64,000 nt of DNA from Nitrospira sp. KM1 (GTDB taxonomy: Bacteria > Nitrospirota > Nitrospiria > Nitrospirales > Nitrospiraceae): contig NZ_AP022671.1 of the NCBI RefSeq assembly GCF_011405515.1, positions 2,418,001-2,482,000 of the forward strand, written 5' to 3'. A model generated the notes under the pieces. It saw only the letters and a program-made list of their open reading frames with translations. It searched no databases and was not told the DNA's origin. The position numbers and the translations under genes are program-made. Positions 54,573-63,403 of the stretch are shown piece by piece; the stretch's first letter is position 1; the number at the start of each line of letters is the position of its first letter.

Positions 54573-55910
54573 TCAGAAGGTCGTCACGCTGGAGAAGTTA
54601 AATTCTCGAATGAGCATGGACGGGACGAGCATCTTCCCCGTCTCCGACGTTACGGCCTCGGCGGGATGCGTAAAGCCTTCTATGCGGTTGAACGCCCGCA
54701 ACGGGCTTTCGTGAAATCGAAAGTTTTTCACCGCCGACACAATTTGGCCGTTCTCGACCAGGAACGTTCCATCGCGCGTCATACCCGTCAGCGTGAGATC
54801 TGCGGGGTTGACCGTCCTGATGTACCAGAAATTGGTGACAAGAATCGCTCGGTCGATCTGCTTCAGGAGATCGGCGGTTCGCCCTTCGGCCACTCCGGTC
54901 ATCGAGAGACAGGGGGCTTCAAGGGTCGGAATATCAGAAAGGCCATGCATCTTGGCCGTGAACCGATCATACATCAGATGATTCAGAGTGCCGTGTTCGA
55001 TCCAGGTCGCTCTGTCGCTCGGCAATCCTTCCGACGTGAATCCGACGCCGAAGAGATCCGGATGATCGGGTAGATTCTGAAGGGTCAGGCGCGTATCTAG
55101 GATTTGCCGGCCGAGCTGCCCAGCTACCGGGCTCGTTCCCTTATCATATGATTTGGCGTCGAGCAGCCACAGCAGCCAGGTTACCAGCCCGGCCACCGCC
55201 GCCGGTTCGAGAATGACCGTATACTTCCCGGGCGGCAATTCACGGGTCTCCACACTACGCTTCGCTTTTCCGATTGCCGTCAGAGTCCGCTCCTGGACCT
55301 TGAGATGGTCGATGGAGCGGTGGGCCGCCGCGCTCCATCCCGTGGCGTCTCCCGCCTGGACAGTCAGGCTGAACCGCGCGTCCGTCCGAACCTCATGTGC
55401 AAACAACCCGTTGCTCGCGGCAATGCCGGCCGCGGCGGAAGACGACGACACAATGCCTGCAGCCTGAAGATTCTCGATGCGGCATTGACCGACAGCTTCG
55501 TTGGTGTATTCCAAGCGCCGTGCGGGTCCTGCCGCGGCTGTTTCCACTCTGGCAGTTTCTCGTTGCGCAAAGGACCGGCCCTCCGGCGGAGGGAGATATT
55601 CCGGATCTTCGGGTGACGCCTTGGCGATCCGTTCGGCCCGAAGCAAGGTGTCTTGCATTGAACCGGCAGTGAAATTCGTCGTACTGGCCGTTCCTCTTCG
55701 ACCATCGAAGGCGACGGTCACGGTCAGAGTCCCACGGCGGGTATCGACGTTCTGAATGACCTGGCTGTTCGCAAACCTCGTTGTTCCGCTGTGTTGATCC
55801 GACAGCGTCACCGTGGTGGCGTCGCCTGACGATCGTTCAAACAGGAGATCGCAGAGAAAACCGAATTCTTCGCGGCCGGTCAATTTGGGCCAGCCTTTCA
55901 TCGTCGTCAC
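54573..55910 (-). CDS. pmbA: TldE/PmbA-family metalloprotease-like subunit
   Basis: This 445-residue protein has the U62 peptidase fold without the HExxxH motif, as expected for TldE. Typical stretches are SQVIQNVDTRRGTLTVTVAFDGRRGTAST, GKYTVILEPAAVAGLVTWLLW and the C-terminal GMTRDGTFLVENGQIVSAVKNFRF. TldE pairs with TldD to cleave unfolded or modified peptides. GTG 55910 has AGGGGG 11 bases upstream; ATG 55901 is the alternative. It starts eight bases after the tldD stop. Confidence 0.88.
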   Translation of the reverse strand: MTTMKGWPKLTGREEFGFLCDLLFERSSGDATTVTLSDQHSGTTRFANSQVIQNVDTRRGTLTVTVAFDGRRGTASTTNFTAGSMQDTLLRAERIAKASPEDPEYLPPPEGRSFAQRETARVETAAAGPARRLEYTNEAVGQCRIENLQAAGIVSSSSAAAGIAASNGLFAHEVRTDARFSLTVQAGDATGWSAAAHRSIDHLKVQERTLTAIGKAKRSVETRELPPGKYTVILEPAAVAGLVTWLLWLLDAKSYDKGTSPVAGQLGRQILDTRLTLQNLPDHPDLFGVGFTSEGLPSDRATWIEHGTLNHLMYDRFTAKMHGLSDIPTLEAPCLSMTGVAEGRTADLLKQIDRAILVTNFWYIRTVNPADLTLTGMTRDGTFLVENGQIVSAVKNFRFHESPLRAFNRIEGFTHPAEAVTSETGKMLVPSMLIREFNFSSVTTF

Positions 55911-55918
55911 GATGTTCG

Positions 55919-57364
55919 CTACCCCCTGATGACGTCGACTTGCCGGAAGCGTGCCGGCGAGGCGGCATGGGTCATCCATCCCGACTGTCCAGGCTGCCCC
56001 TTCCCGCATGTGATGAACCCATAGCGCTTCCTATAGCTGCGGCCGGCCACGCCGTCACAGCGATTCCAGAACTCCGGCGTGATGCCATGGTAAATGACGT
56101 CGCGGAGCATATGGGAGCGCCTCCCGTTTTCGATCAGCCAAAATGCATCTCCTCCGAACTGGAAATTGTATCGCCGTTGATCGATGCTGTAGGAACCGTG
56201 ACCCTCGATGTAAATTCCCCGCTTGACGTCTGCGATCAGCTCTTCCGGTGATGAGGTCCCGGGCTCCAGACCGATGTTGGCGATCCGCACGATGGGGACA
56301 GAGGCCCAACTGTCCGCGCGATTAGATCCGCGGGAACGGCCCTCTCCTATTTTCCCCGCCACTTCACGGTTCGTACAGTATCCCACGAAGATGCCTTCGC
56401 GAACGATGTCCCATTTCTGGCATTCGACTCCGTCGTCGTCATACCCCGTGGCTGCAAGGGTTTCGGGCTCGGTATTGTCGGCGACCAGATTGACGCAGGA
56501 GGTGCCATAGCGGAAGCTTCCGCGCTTATCGGTGGTGAGAAAACTCGTCCCGGCATAATTGGCCTCGTAGCCCAGGGCCCGATCCAACTCGCTGGGATGA
56601 CCACAGGACTCGTGCATGGTCAAAGACAAATGCTCCGCATCGAGGACCAGGTCGTATCGCCCGGGCGGGACCGCCGGCGCTTTGACCTTCTCGGCCGCTT
56701 GGGCGGCAATCCGTGGAGCCTCGGCAAGGAAATTCGCGTCTTGAATCAGTTCATAGCCGGCTCGAAGGTGCGGAGTGCTGCAACTGCGGGAAGCGAAGCG
56801 GCCGTCATACTTGGCCGTTGCCGTGAACTCTCCTTGCCCGGCCAGCAGGTCGAATTCGATGTGAGATCCCTCAGTCGACGCGAATAGTTTCCGGTCGCGC
56901 CTCGCCCACAGGCTCGCGCTGCTACGGACGACCTCTGATTGCCGATGCACATATTCCATGGTTTCGCGGAGCAATTCGGCCTTTTGTTGCAACGGGACTG
57001 AAAAGGGATCCAGCAGGTACTTGGTGACCACCCGATCACGATGCGGAGGTTCAAGCACGAGCGTGGTGCGCTCTCTGGCCAGCGAGGCCGAGCTTTTCGC
57101 AATTTCAACAGCCAAATCCGCGACGCGTGGAATCTCTTCGAGGGACAGGACAGAACTGGCGGCAAACCCCCATCCTCCATGGTACAGCACCCGTATTCCA
57201 AACCCTTGATCGTCCGCATCTCTGATCGATGCGATCCGGCGATCTTCCCCGGTGATAGATTGACTGGTGCTATGAACGATCCGGATGTCGCCGTAGTCAA
57301 CTCCGGCGGTGGCAAGACGCTTCAACGCAAGGTCGGCACATTCGTCCCAACTCGTATTCATCAT
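55919..57364 (-). CDS. tldD: TldD-family metalloprotease
   Basis: This 481-residue protein has the metal-binding H-E-x3-H motif in LTMHESCGHPSELDRALG (about 248-253). The C-terminal metal Cys region is ENGRRSHMLRDVIYHG ... GRSYRKRYGFITCGKGQPGQ. It is the catalytic half of the TldD/TldE heterodimer. GTG-ATG-ATG codons begin the frame; ATG 57364 has AGAGG upstream. A zinc-ribbon regulator gene diverges 73 bp upstream. Confidence 0.92.
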   Translation of the reverse strand: MMNTSWDECADLALKRLATAGVDYGDIRIVHSTSQSITGEDRRIASIRDADDQGFGIRVLYHGGWGFAASSVLSLEEIPRVADLAVEIAKSSASLARERTTLVLEPPHRDRVVTKYLLDPFSVPLQQKAELLRETMEYVHRQSEVVRSSASLWARRDRKLFASTEGSHIEFDLLAGQGEFTATAKYDGRFASRSCSTPHLRAGYELIQDANFLAEAPRIAAQAAEKVKAPAVPPGRYDLVLDAEHLSLTMHESCGHPSELDRALGYEANYAGTSFLTTDKRGSFRYGTSCVNLVADNTEPETLAATGYDDDGVECQKWDIVREGIFVGYCTNREVAGKIGEGRSRGSNRADSWASVPIVRIANIGLEPGTSSPEELIADVKRGIYIEGHGSYSIDQRRYNFQFGGDAFWLIENGRRSHMLRDVIYHGITPEFWNRCDGVAGRSYRKRYGFITCGKGQPGQSGWMTHAASPARFRQVDVIRG

Positions 57365-57437
57365 CACCTCTCATCCTGCCAAACTCAGCGGTTCCATTCA
57401 ACTTGGATTTCGCAGCAAGACGATCTAGGATTACAAC

Positions 57438-57758
57438 ATGCCAGCCCCTGAACGAACACCCCGCCAACACTTGGCCGAGCTGCTCACCGGCACCAGGTTG
57501 TCTTCCTATCAGCTGGCCCATATGCTGGGGATTCCGGAGCGCCAGGTTGAAGATCATCTGACGCACGTCGAGAAGACGATCGCTCATGACCCGACACGTC
57601 GTTTCATCCTTGAGCCTTCACGCTGTCCGGACTGCGGATATGTGTTTCGAGATCGAACCAGGCTGACGAGACCGAGCCGTTGCCCCGACTGCAAAAGTGA
57701 AGGAATCTCCGCTCCGCGTTATGGTATAGACGCACAACATGATCGTCAGGGCCGATGA
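57438..57758 (+). CDS. Predicted HTH plus zinc-ribbon transcriptional regulator
   Basis: This is a 106-residue protein. An N-terminal winged-helix-like segment (LAELLTGTRLSSYQLAHMLGIPERQVEDHLTHVEKT) is followed by a zinc ribbon with CPDCGYVF and, 17 residues on, CPDCKSEGI. The combination matches a COG3357-type family of small predicted regulators. Targets are unknown. Being divergent from tldD it might control that pair. Confidence 0.75.
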   Translation: MPAPERTPRQHLAELLTGTRLSSYQLAHMLGIPERQVEDHLTHVEKTIAHDPTRRFILEPSRCPDCGYVFRDRTRLTRPSRCPDCKSEGISAPRYGIDAQHDRQGR

Positions 57759-57809
57759 TCCACCTTCCCGGATAGATGCGTTCGCAACGACGATAGAAGG
57801 AATATGCAC

Positions 57810-58028
57810 ATGCACATTCGACTTATTCTCCTTTTGATCGCCTGCCTGTGGATGACAGGTTGTCCCGGCGATAACGCCAAGGAGATGCTCGAAACGGCCG
57901 AATTCGAGGAACGGCAGATGAACATCCCACACGCCAGACAGCTCTATGAGGAAGTCATCCGCCTCTACCCGGGGAGTCCGGAAGCGGTCAAAGCGCGCAC
58001 CCGGCTGTCAGCACTGGGCAGCAGCTAG
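57810..58028 (+). CDS. Small TPR-like lipoprotein
   Basis: This is a 72-residue protein. Lipobox MTGC follows a short signal peptide, and the mature part is a single tetratricopeptide-like unit (NIPHARQLYEEVIRLYPGSPEAVKARTRLSAL). ATG 57810 has AAGGA eight bases upstream; ATG 57804 is too close to it. Its end overlaps the convergent DUF1295 gene by four bases. Confidence 0.7.
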   Translation: MHIRLILLLIACLWMTGCPGDNAKEMLETAEFEERQMNIPHARQLYEEVIRLYPGSPEAVKARTRLSALGSS

Positions 58029-58834
58029 GACTTTGGAAACCATGGGAAGAAGGCGTTGGTTGTTCGTTGATAATCGCGATAATGCCGGCCGCGGCTTTTC
58101 AATGCTTGCGCCTCCGCCCAGGGAATGCCAGTCCATTTTATCAGTGCCAAGCCCATCACAACCGGGCCGATCCATGTCAAGGGCCATCCGGGGGATCCGG
58201 CGGCCATTACGACGTACGACCACCAATAGAGCCATTCGAAGAAATAGTTGGGATGCCGGGAATACATCCAGAAACCATCGCGGCAGACATGGCCCTTCGC
58301 GTCCGGCCTGGAACGAAACCTCGTCAGCTGATAATCAGCCAGCGCTTCGCCTCCGACCGCGATGATTCCCACTAGGAATCCCCCGAGCTCCCACAGGCCG
58401 AACGGGGGTCTGGGATTTTGCATCGCTACCAAACACGGCAAGGAAAACACGGCCACGGCGACCGCCTGCATCTGGAAATAGCCAAATACCAGAAGCCTCT
58501 CGTAAGGGCCCCACTGCCGGCGCAAAGCCGCATACCTGGCATCTTCTTGCTTGCCCATAATCCGGTGAACAAGGATGAAATAGCCAAGACGCCCTGCATA
58601 GAACGTAACCAGTGAGACAATCAGGACTTTGCGTTCGATATCTCCGGGCACCGATGCGGCGTGCCAGCACACCGACACAATTAATCCGAGACACCACCCT
58701 AGATCCGCGAGAGAAGCGTTGCGCTGCACCGTCCGTTGTATGAGCCATAGCGCGCTCATGATAACGACCATGGCCACGTACACAACCACCGACGACGCCA
58801 GCGGGTCAGTCGCAGTCATAATCTCTTCCGTCAC
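58025..58834 (-). CDS. DUF1295-family membrane protein (steroid-reductase/isoprenylcysteine methyltransferase fold)
   Basis: This 269-residue protein has six to seven membrane helices. The C-terminal signature GFWMYSRHPNYFFEWLYWWSYV and HYRDYQRTTNAFFPWFPK is diagnostic of DUF1295, a family related to NAD(P)H-dependent sterol C5/C14 reductases. The substrate is unknown; a lipid or quinoid substrate is likely from the fold. It lies 12 bp after an RmlD-like reductase gene and is probably co-transcribed. Confidence 0.87.
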   Translation of the reverse strand: MTEEIMTATDPLASSVVVYVAMVVIMSALWLIQRTVQRNASLADLGWCLGLIVSVCWHAASVPGDIERKVLIVSLVTFYAGRLGYFILVHRIMGKQEDARYAALRRQWGPYERLLVFGYFQMQAVAVAVFSLPCLVAMQNPRPPFGLWELGGFLVGIIAVGGEALADYQLTRFRSRPDAKGHVCRDGFWMYSRHPNYFFEWLYWWSYVVMAAGSPGWPLTWIGPVVMGLALIKWTGIPWAEAQALKSRGRHYRDYQRTTNAFFPWFPKS

Positions 58835-58846
58835 TGTGGATGAGCT

Positions 58847-59722
58847 CTACCCTCGCTCATAATCCCAGAGATCTCTCCCTCGGCCGGCACGTCCATCGAG
58901 CCACTCACGGAACCCCGGGATTCGAAATGACAACATCCTTTGCAGCTTTTCGCAGCGGAGGGAGAGATCGGCCGGCCTCGGAACGCCGAGATGGGTGCGT
59001 GCAGAGCCTGCAACGAGACGGCCCTGAAGTTCCGGATACCAGCGAGACAGGAGGTCACCGATTTCCCATCGTGACAGCCGTTCGCTACCGGCCACATGAT
59101 AGAGTCCCGGCCTGTCGCGGCCGACCACTTCCCAAACAATCCGGGCAATCACTCCGGCAGGCAAAGGGCATCGGAATTCATCGGTATAGAGGGTAATGGG
59201 CTTACCCGCCTGTGCCGTACGGGACATCTCTTCCACGAAACTCCTGTCGGCTCGCACGGATACGCCCGCGGTGAGGACGATCCTCAGGACCGTGTGTCGA
59301 GGGTTCTGTAGAACGATTCGCTCGGCGTCCAGCTTAGTACGGCCATATACGCTGAGCGGGACGGGGTTATCGGATTCCTCATACCGGCCCTTCTTGCCGT
59401 CGAATACATCGGCGCTCGAGAGGAAGATGAACGGCACAGCCTCGGCCAGCTTAGCAAGATGAGCCGTGGCTCTCACGTTGACACGCTGCGCATGGTCGGG
59501 ATCCCGTTCGCAGTCGGAAATCCTGCTCACAGCGGCACAATGGATAACGAGGTCCGGCTTGTCCCGCAACCAATAGGAATCGAGCCGCTTCGTATCGGTC
59601 AGGTCGAAATCAGAACGCGCAAGTCCGACGATATTCCAGCCCGGTGCCCATCGGTGCGCAGTCTTAACGAGATAGTTGCCGATCAATCCTCCCGCGCCGG
59701 TGACCAGGGCACGCAGAGTCAT
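58847..59722 (-). CDS. RmlD-like NAD(P)-dependent sugar/epimerase reductase
   Basis: This 291-residue extended short-chain dehydrogenase has the N-terminal ALVTGAGGLIGNYLV, the acidic LARSDFDLTDTKRLD and FIFLSSADVFDGKKGRYEESDNP. The catalytic YxxxK lies in YGRTKLDAERIV. It resembles dTDP-4-dehydrorhamnose reductase (RmlD), but no other rml gene is nearby, so the true substrate is open. It is coupled to the upstream NDUFA9-like gene by an ATGA overlap (59719-59722). Confidence 0.83.
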   Translation of the reverse strand: MTLRALVTGAGGLIGNYLVKTAHRWAPGWNIVGLARSDFDLTDTKRLDSYWLRDKPDLVIHCAAVSRISDCERDPDHAQRVNVRATAHLAKLAEAVPFIFLSSADVFDGKKGRYEESDNPVPLSVYGRTKLDAERIVLQNPRHTVLRIVLTAGVSVRADRSFVEEMSRTAQAGKPITLYTDEFRCPLPAGVIARIVWEVVGRDRPGLYHVAGSERLSRWEIGDLLSRWYPELQGRLVAGSARTHLGVPRPADLSLRCEKLQRMLSFRIPGFREWLDGRAGRGRDLWDYERG

Positions 59723-60399
59723 GTCTGCACGTGACCCAGTGTCCGGATGCCAGGCACTTCGAGAATACGCACGTTCTCAGCCGGATGGTCGACAGCCCAT
59801 CGCAACGCCGCCAGCATTTCCTGCAGCGTCAACAATCCCAGCCGCAAGGCCGCTTCCCGCCATCGCGAGTGGCGTTCACACAGCCAATAACCCGGCTTGA
59901 GGAGTAGCGGCCACCAATGTCCGGGCCCGAGGATGTACCAGGGGCGCAGTACGGTCGCCCGAAGGCCGCTGTCTCGCAATGCCATTTCACATTCGGTTCG
60001 GACCGCGATGTAGTCTTTCATGACAGGTGCGGGATGAGCCACACTGACGTAAATGAAATGTGGGACGCGGGCTTCGGCGGCCGCCTGGATCGATGCCAGA
60101 CCGGCCACACGATCGACCGCACGGAACTGCTCGCCTTTCCAAGGCGCAGGCTTCGGCGTCCCGATCAGTTGGATGATGGTGTGGATCTGATTGAGATTGG
60201 CCGCGAGAAAGGCAGGATCGAGGGCATCACCAATCAAGGGGGTACACGTTCGAGGCAGTAAGCCGGCCGAGACCGGCCTCGCCGCCGCGACCACGCGATG
60301 CTTGTGATTCTGCAGCAAAGGGATCACACGGGAACCGAGGTACCCAGTCCCGCCGAGTACGAGAACGCGCCTCCCGATTCCAGCTGTGCTCATGGTCAC
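59719..60399 (-). CDS. NAD(P)H-binding atypical SDR (NDUFA9/YcfP-like)
   Basis: This 226-residue protein has the Rossmann motif VLVLGGTGYLGSRVIPLL, QLIGTPKPAPWKGEQFRAVD and HFIYVSVAHPAPVMKDYIAVRTECE. This is the atypical SDR family close to complex I subunit NDUFA9 and quinone-linked reductases. It lacks the classical catalytic YxxxK, so it may be non-catalytic or use another mechanism. It starts 40 bp after ettA and heads the RmlD-like/DUF1295 run. Confidence 0.8.
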   Translation of the reverse strand: MTMSTAGIGRRVLVLGGTGYLGSRVIPLLQNHKHRVVAAARPVSAGLLPRTCTPLIGDALDPAFLAANLNQIHTIIQLIGTPKPAPWKGEQFRAVDRVAGLASIQAAAEARVPHFIYVSVAHPAPVMKDYIAVRTECEMALRDSGLRATVLRPWYILGPGHWWPLLLKPGYWLCERHSRWREAALRLGLLTLQEMLAALRWAVDHPAENVRILEVPGIRTLGHVQT

Positions 60400-60438
60400 C
60401 GGTAGCGAAAACGGACGCCTGGGTCTGCGGGGCCCTTC

Positions 60439-62121
60439 TCAATGCCTCGTCAGTTTGCGATACCTGATGCGGTGGGGCTGGTCAGCTTCTTTGCCCAAGC
60501 GTTTTTTCCGATCAGATTCGTAATCGCTATAATTCCCTTCGAACCAGAGAACCTTGCTGTCTCCTTCGAACGCCAGGATATGCGTGGCGATCCGATCGAG
60601 GAACCAACGATCGTGGCTGCTGATGACGGCGCAGCCAGCGAAGTTCTCCAGCCCCTCTTCCAGCGCCCGCAAGGTATTCACATCGAGGTCGTTGGTTGGC
60701 TCGTCCAGGATGATCAGGTTGGCTCCTTCTTTCAGCATGCGCGCAAGGTGGACTCGATTCCGTTCGCCTCCGGACAGCTCCTTGACCTTCTTCTGCTGAT
60801 CCGTCCCCGCAAAGTTGAACCGGGCGCAGTAGCCCCTGGCGTTGACTTCGACCTTCCCGAGCTTCACGGTGTCATGCCCCTCTGAGATGATCTCGTAGAC
60901 CGTCTTTGCGCCGTCGAGACTTCGATCCTGGTCGACGTAGCCCAATTTGACCGTCTCGCCAATCCTGATCGTGCCCGCATCCGGTTTATCCTTGCCGATG
61001 ATCATCTTGAACAGCGTCGTCTTGCCCGCTCCGTTGGGTCCGATGACACCCACGATCCCGCCCTTTGGCAAACTGAAGTTGACATTTTCATAGAGCAGGT
61101 TGTCCCCGAATCCCTTGGTCACCCCCGCGGCTTCGACGACCACATCGCCCAAGCGAGGACCGGGTGGAATATAGATTTCCAGATCGTCTGTACGCTGCTC
61201 CTGCTTCTGATTGACCAGCTCCTCATACCGGTTTAACCGCGCCTTTCCCTTGGATTGACGGGCCTTGGGCGACATGCGGATCCACTCGAGCTCGTGTTCG
61301 AGGGTCTTCTTGCGTTTCGACTCGGCCTTCTCTTCCTGCGCGAGGCGCTCCTGTTTCTGCTCCAACCAGGACGAATAGTTCCCCTGAAAGGGAATCCCGT
61401 GGCCGCGGTCGAGCTCGAGAATCCATCCGGCCACATTGTCGAGGAAGTAGCGGTCGTGTGTGACGGCGATGACAGTGCCCTTGTACTGCTGGAGATGCTG
61501 CTCGAGCCACTGGACCGACTCGGCATCGAGATGATTGGTCGGTTCGTCGAGAAGAAGAATGTCCGGCTCCTGGATCATGAGCCGGCAGAGCGCCACACGA
61601 CGCTTTTCCCCGCCCGAGAGCTGGCCGACCTTCTGATCCGCCGGAGGGCAGCGCAGCGCATCCATCGCGATGTCCAGTTGGTTCTCCAACTCCCAGCCAT
61701 TGGCCGCCTCGATTTTCTCTTGAAGATCAGCCTGTTTGTCGAGGAGTTTCTCCATCTCGTCCGGAGACGATTCGCCGATCTTATTGCTGACCGTCTCATA
61801 CTCCTTCATCAGCGCCACCAGTTCCTTCTTCCCTTCCTCGACGATCTCTTTGACCGTTTTGGAAGGATCGAGTTGCGGCTCTTGTTCCAGGAGTCCGACG
61901 CTGTACCCCTTTGACCGTGTGATCTCTCCCGTATAGTTCTGATCGACTCCGGCAATGATCTTCAGAAGTGAGCTTTTTCCCGAACCGTTGAGCCCCAAGA
62001 CGCCGATCTTGGCGCCGTAATAGAAACCGAGATAGATTTCCCTCAAGACCTGTCGCTTGGGCGGATAAACTTTGCCGACGTTGACGAGCGAGAAGATGAC
62101 TTGTTTGTCGTTGGTGGCCAT
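60439..62121 (-). CDS. ettA: Energy-dependent translational throttle protein EttA (ABC-F ATPase)
   Basis: This 560-residue protein has two ABC domains: Walker [10 protein letters not shown] and GPNGAGKTT, signatures [14 protein letters not shown] and [14 protein letters not shown], and Walker [13 protein letters not shown] and [12 protein letters not shown]. The positively charged linker between them ([20 protein letters not shown]) fits the P-site tRNA-interaction motif of EttA. It gates translation initiation according to ATP level. ATG 62121 follows AAGGA. It has no membrane domain. Confidence 0.95.
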   Translation of the reverse strand: MATNDKQVIFSLVNVGKVYPPKRQVLREIYLGFYYGAKIGVLGLNGSGKSSLLKIIAGVDQNYTGEITRSKGYSVGLLEQEPQLDPSKTVKEIVEEGKKELVALMKEYETVSNKIGESSPDEMEKLLDKQADLQEKIEAANGWELENQLDIAMDALRCPPADQKVGQLSGGEKRRVALCRLMIQEPDILLLDEPTNHLDAESVQWLEQHLQQYKGTVIAVTHDRYFLDNVAGWILELDRGHGIPFQGNYSSWLEQKQERLAQEEKAESKRKKTLEHELEWIRMSPKARQSKGKARLNRYEELVNQKQEQRTDDLEIYIPPGPRLGDVVVEAAGVTKGFGDNLLYENVNFSLPKGGIVGVIGPNGAGKTTLFKMIIGKDKPDAGTIRIGETVKLGYVDQDRSLDGAKTVYEIISEGHDTVKLGKVEVNARGYCARFNFAGTDQQKKVKELSGGERNRVHLARMLKEGANLIILDEPTNDLDVNTLRALEEGLENFAGCAVISSHDRWFLDRIATHILAFEGDSKVLWFEGNYSDYESDRKKRLGKEADQPHRIRYRKLTRH

Positions 62122-62256
62122 AGTGTCCTTCGGATTGATTGGGAAAGGGTGACACCTTAACAGAGCCGGCGCACAGACCTCAAGAATTGCTCAACTCCTG
62201 GGTGGCGGACCAGATTGGCATAGGTCGTGCCGGAGATGACCGCAAGACGACATCCC

Positions 62257-62427
62257 TCAGATGCCGAGATCCTCTCCGAGGCGTAGTTCCGTTTCGTCGA
62301 GGATTTCCTCAAGACAGGTAAAACAGGCAAATGGGAACCGGTCGACGGGAAGAGCGCACACCTCTCCAATCGATGTGTTGGTCTCGACCGCAGGGCCTCC
62401 GCATTCTTTATGAATAATGGCCAGCAT
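62257..62427 (-). CDS. Small Cys-rich protein, 56 residues
   Basis: ATG 62427 has GGAG eight bases upstream and the frame ends at TGA 62257. The protein starts MLAIIHKECGGPAVETN and has later Cys at residues 24, 35 and 38 (FACFTCLEEIL). With H6, C9 and C24 this could form a zinc ribbon. The end is acidic (DETELRLGEDLGI). It lies five bases after the alpha/beta-hydrolase gene, which supports a real, co-transcribed gene. Function is unknown. Confidence 0.65.
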   Translation of the reverse strand: MLAIIHKECGGPAVETNTSIGEVCALPVDRFPFACFTCLEEILDETELRLGEDLGI

Positions 62428-62432
62428 GACGG

Positions 62433-63203
62433 TCACTCCACCTCGATGACCAAACGGCGCAGACGTTCCATGTGTTCCGGAGCGCTTAAACGGTGATCTC
62501 CTGGAACGAGCAGCAGTTCGACCGGAAATCCTGGATGGATGACCGACAAGCGTTCCGCAAATTCGACGCTTCCGCGAAAGTGAATCACCTTGTCCTGAAG
62601 GCCGTGAACAATAGTGGTTTTGACGGGCCGAAGACGGTGGAAGCTATCATTCCAGGATGATTCACTCTCTTCAACCCATTTCCAGGCGAGCGGCCAGTCT
62701 TTATGCAATGGATCGTCATCCCACGGCATCCACCCCGTCTTGCGCCACGCCTGGCGTCTGTCTTCGGAAATGGAGCCCGCCCGCACCCCCATCATATTGA
62801 ACGCCGGGGCGACCATGATGAGGCGTTCGATCAACTCATGCTCGCGGGCTATCAACCATGCAATCCAACTGCCCAACGAATTGCCGACGACCGTGATCGG
62901 TGGTCCGGTCTGTAGCGAAGCCAGTACGACGCGGGCATCCGCAATCCAATCTGAAAGCGTATAGTCGCGAAACCGGCCGTCGGAATCCCCGAATCCACGT
63001 ACGTCGTAACAGCTGAAACCCCATCCACGCTCCTGACACCATTGTGCCAAAGCCTTGCTCTTGTTTCCCCACCGTTTGGAAAGGAATCCTGTGATAAAGA
63101 GCACCTGGCGATCCACGCCATCAAGGCGATCCCCTCGAATCATGCAACCGTCCGCTCCTTTGACCTCAAAGGCCCGTACATTCATGTCTTGGTCAGTCGT
63201 CAT
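62433..63203 (-). CDS. Alpha/beta hydrolase
   Basis: This is a 256-residue protein. The nucleophile elbow GNSLGSW (Ser), HGLQDKVIHF (Asp region) and LVPGDHRLS (catalytic His) complete a hydrolase triad, and YDVRGFGDSDGRF precedes them as in many lipid/ester hydrolases. The substrate is unknown. ATG 63203 overlaps the TGA that ends the small interrupted reading frame at 63200-63403 (ATGA), so this start is preferred to ATG 63221 or 63185. Confidence 0.85.
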   Translation of the reverse strand: MTTDQDMNVRAFEVKGADGCMIRGDRLDGVDRQVLFITGFLSKRWGNKSKALAQWCQERGWGFSCYDVRGFGDSDGRFRDYTLSDWIADARVVLASLQTGPPITVVGNSLGSWIAWLIAREHELIERLIMVAPAFNMMGVRAGSISEDRRQAWRKTGWMPWDDDPLHKDWPLAWKWVEESESSWNDSFHRLRPVKTTIVHGLQDKVIHFRGSVEFAERLSVIHPGFPVELLLVPGDHRLSAPEHMERLRRLVIEVE

Positions 63204-63403
63204 GTCGGAACCTGAAAACACACTTCTTTGATAATCTCGGTTGGCCGCATCGTCGTGCAGTTCACCACATGATGGAGGTCATTTCCCCGAATGTTGAGGA
63301 ATACGGTTCATGAAGCGGGGGCCATTCGATACAGGCCGGAGTCGCACAGATGCTTCCCCACACCAGCATCGAGTTTGTCAAAAGTCTCCGTGTCATGTAG
63401 CAC
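63200..63403 (-). pseudogene. Small reading frame interrupted by one in-frame TGA, between two hydrolase genes
   Basis: From GTG 63403 the frame gives 31 residues (VLHDTETFDKLDAGVGKHLC onward), then TGA at 63310-63308. It continues for 35 residues with strongly protein-like text (TVFLNIRGNDLHHVVNC, then MRPTEIIKEVCFQVPT) to a TGA that overlaps the next ATG. The flanking overlaps (11 bases with the gene before, ATGA with the gene after) are what an intact operon member would show. A single GGA-to-TGA change would explain it; a sequencing error, recent decay or readthrough are all possible. The family is not recognised. Confidence 0.5.

Noticed and set aside
53636-54601. 321-codon plus-strand frame opposite the TPR gene
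   Set aside because: Shadow frame with poor composition; the minus strand has a coherent signal peptide and TPR protein.
62157-62369. 70-codon minus-strand frame near ettA
   Set aside because: It conflicts with the better-supported 56-residue frame at 62257-62427, which has a ribosome-binding site and a Cys pattern.
63308-63310. TGA read as selenocysteine
   Set aside because: The bases after TGA give only a weak 4-bp stem and no recognisable bacterial SECIS; the residue at this place (after APAS) is not in a redox motif. A nonsense change or an error is simpler.
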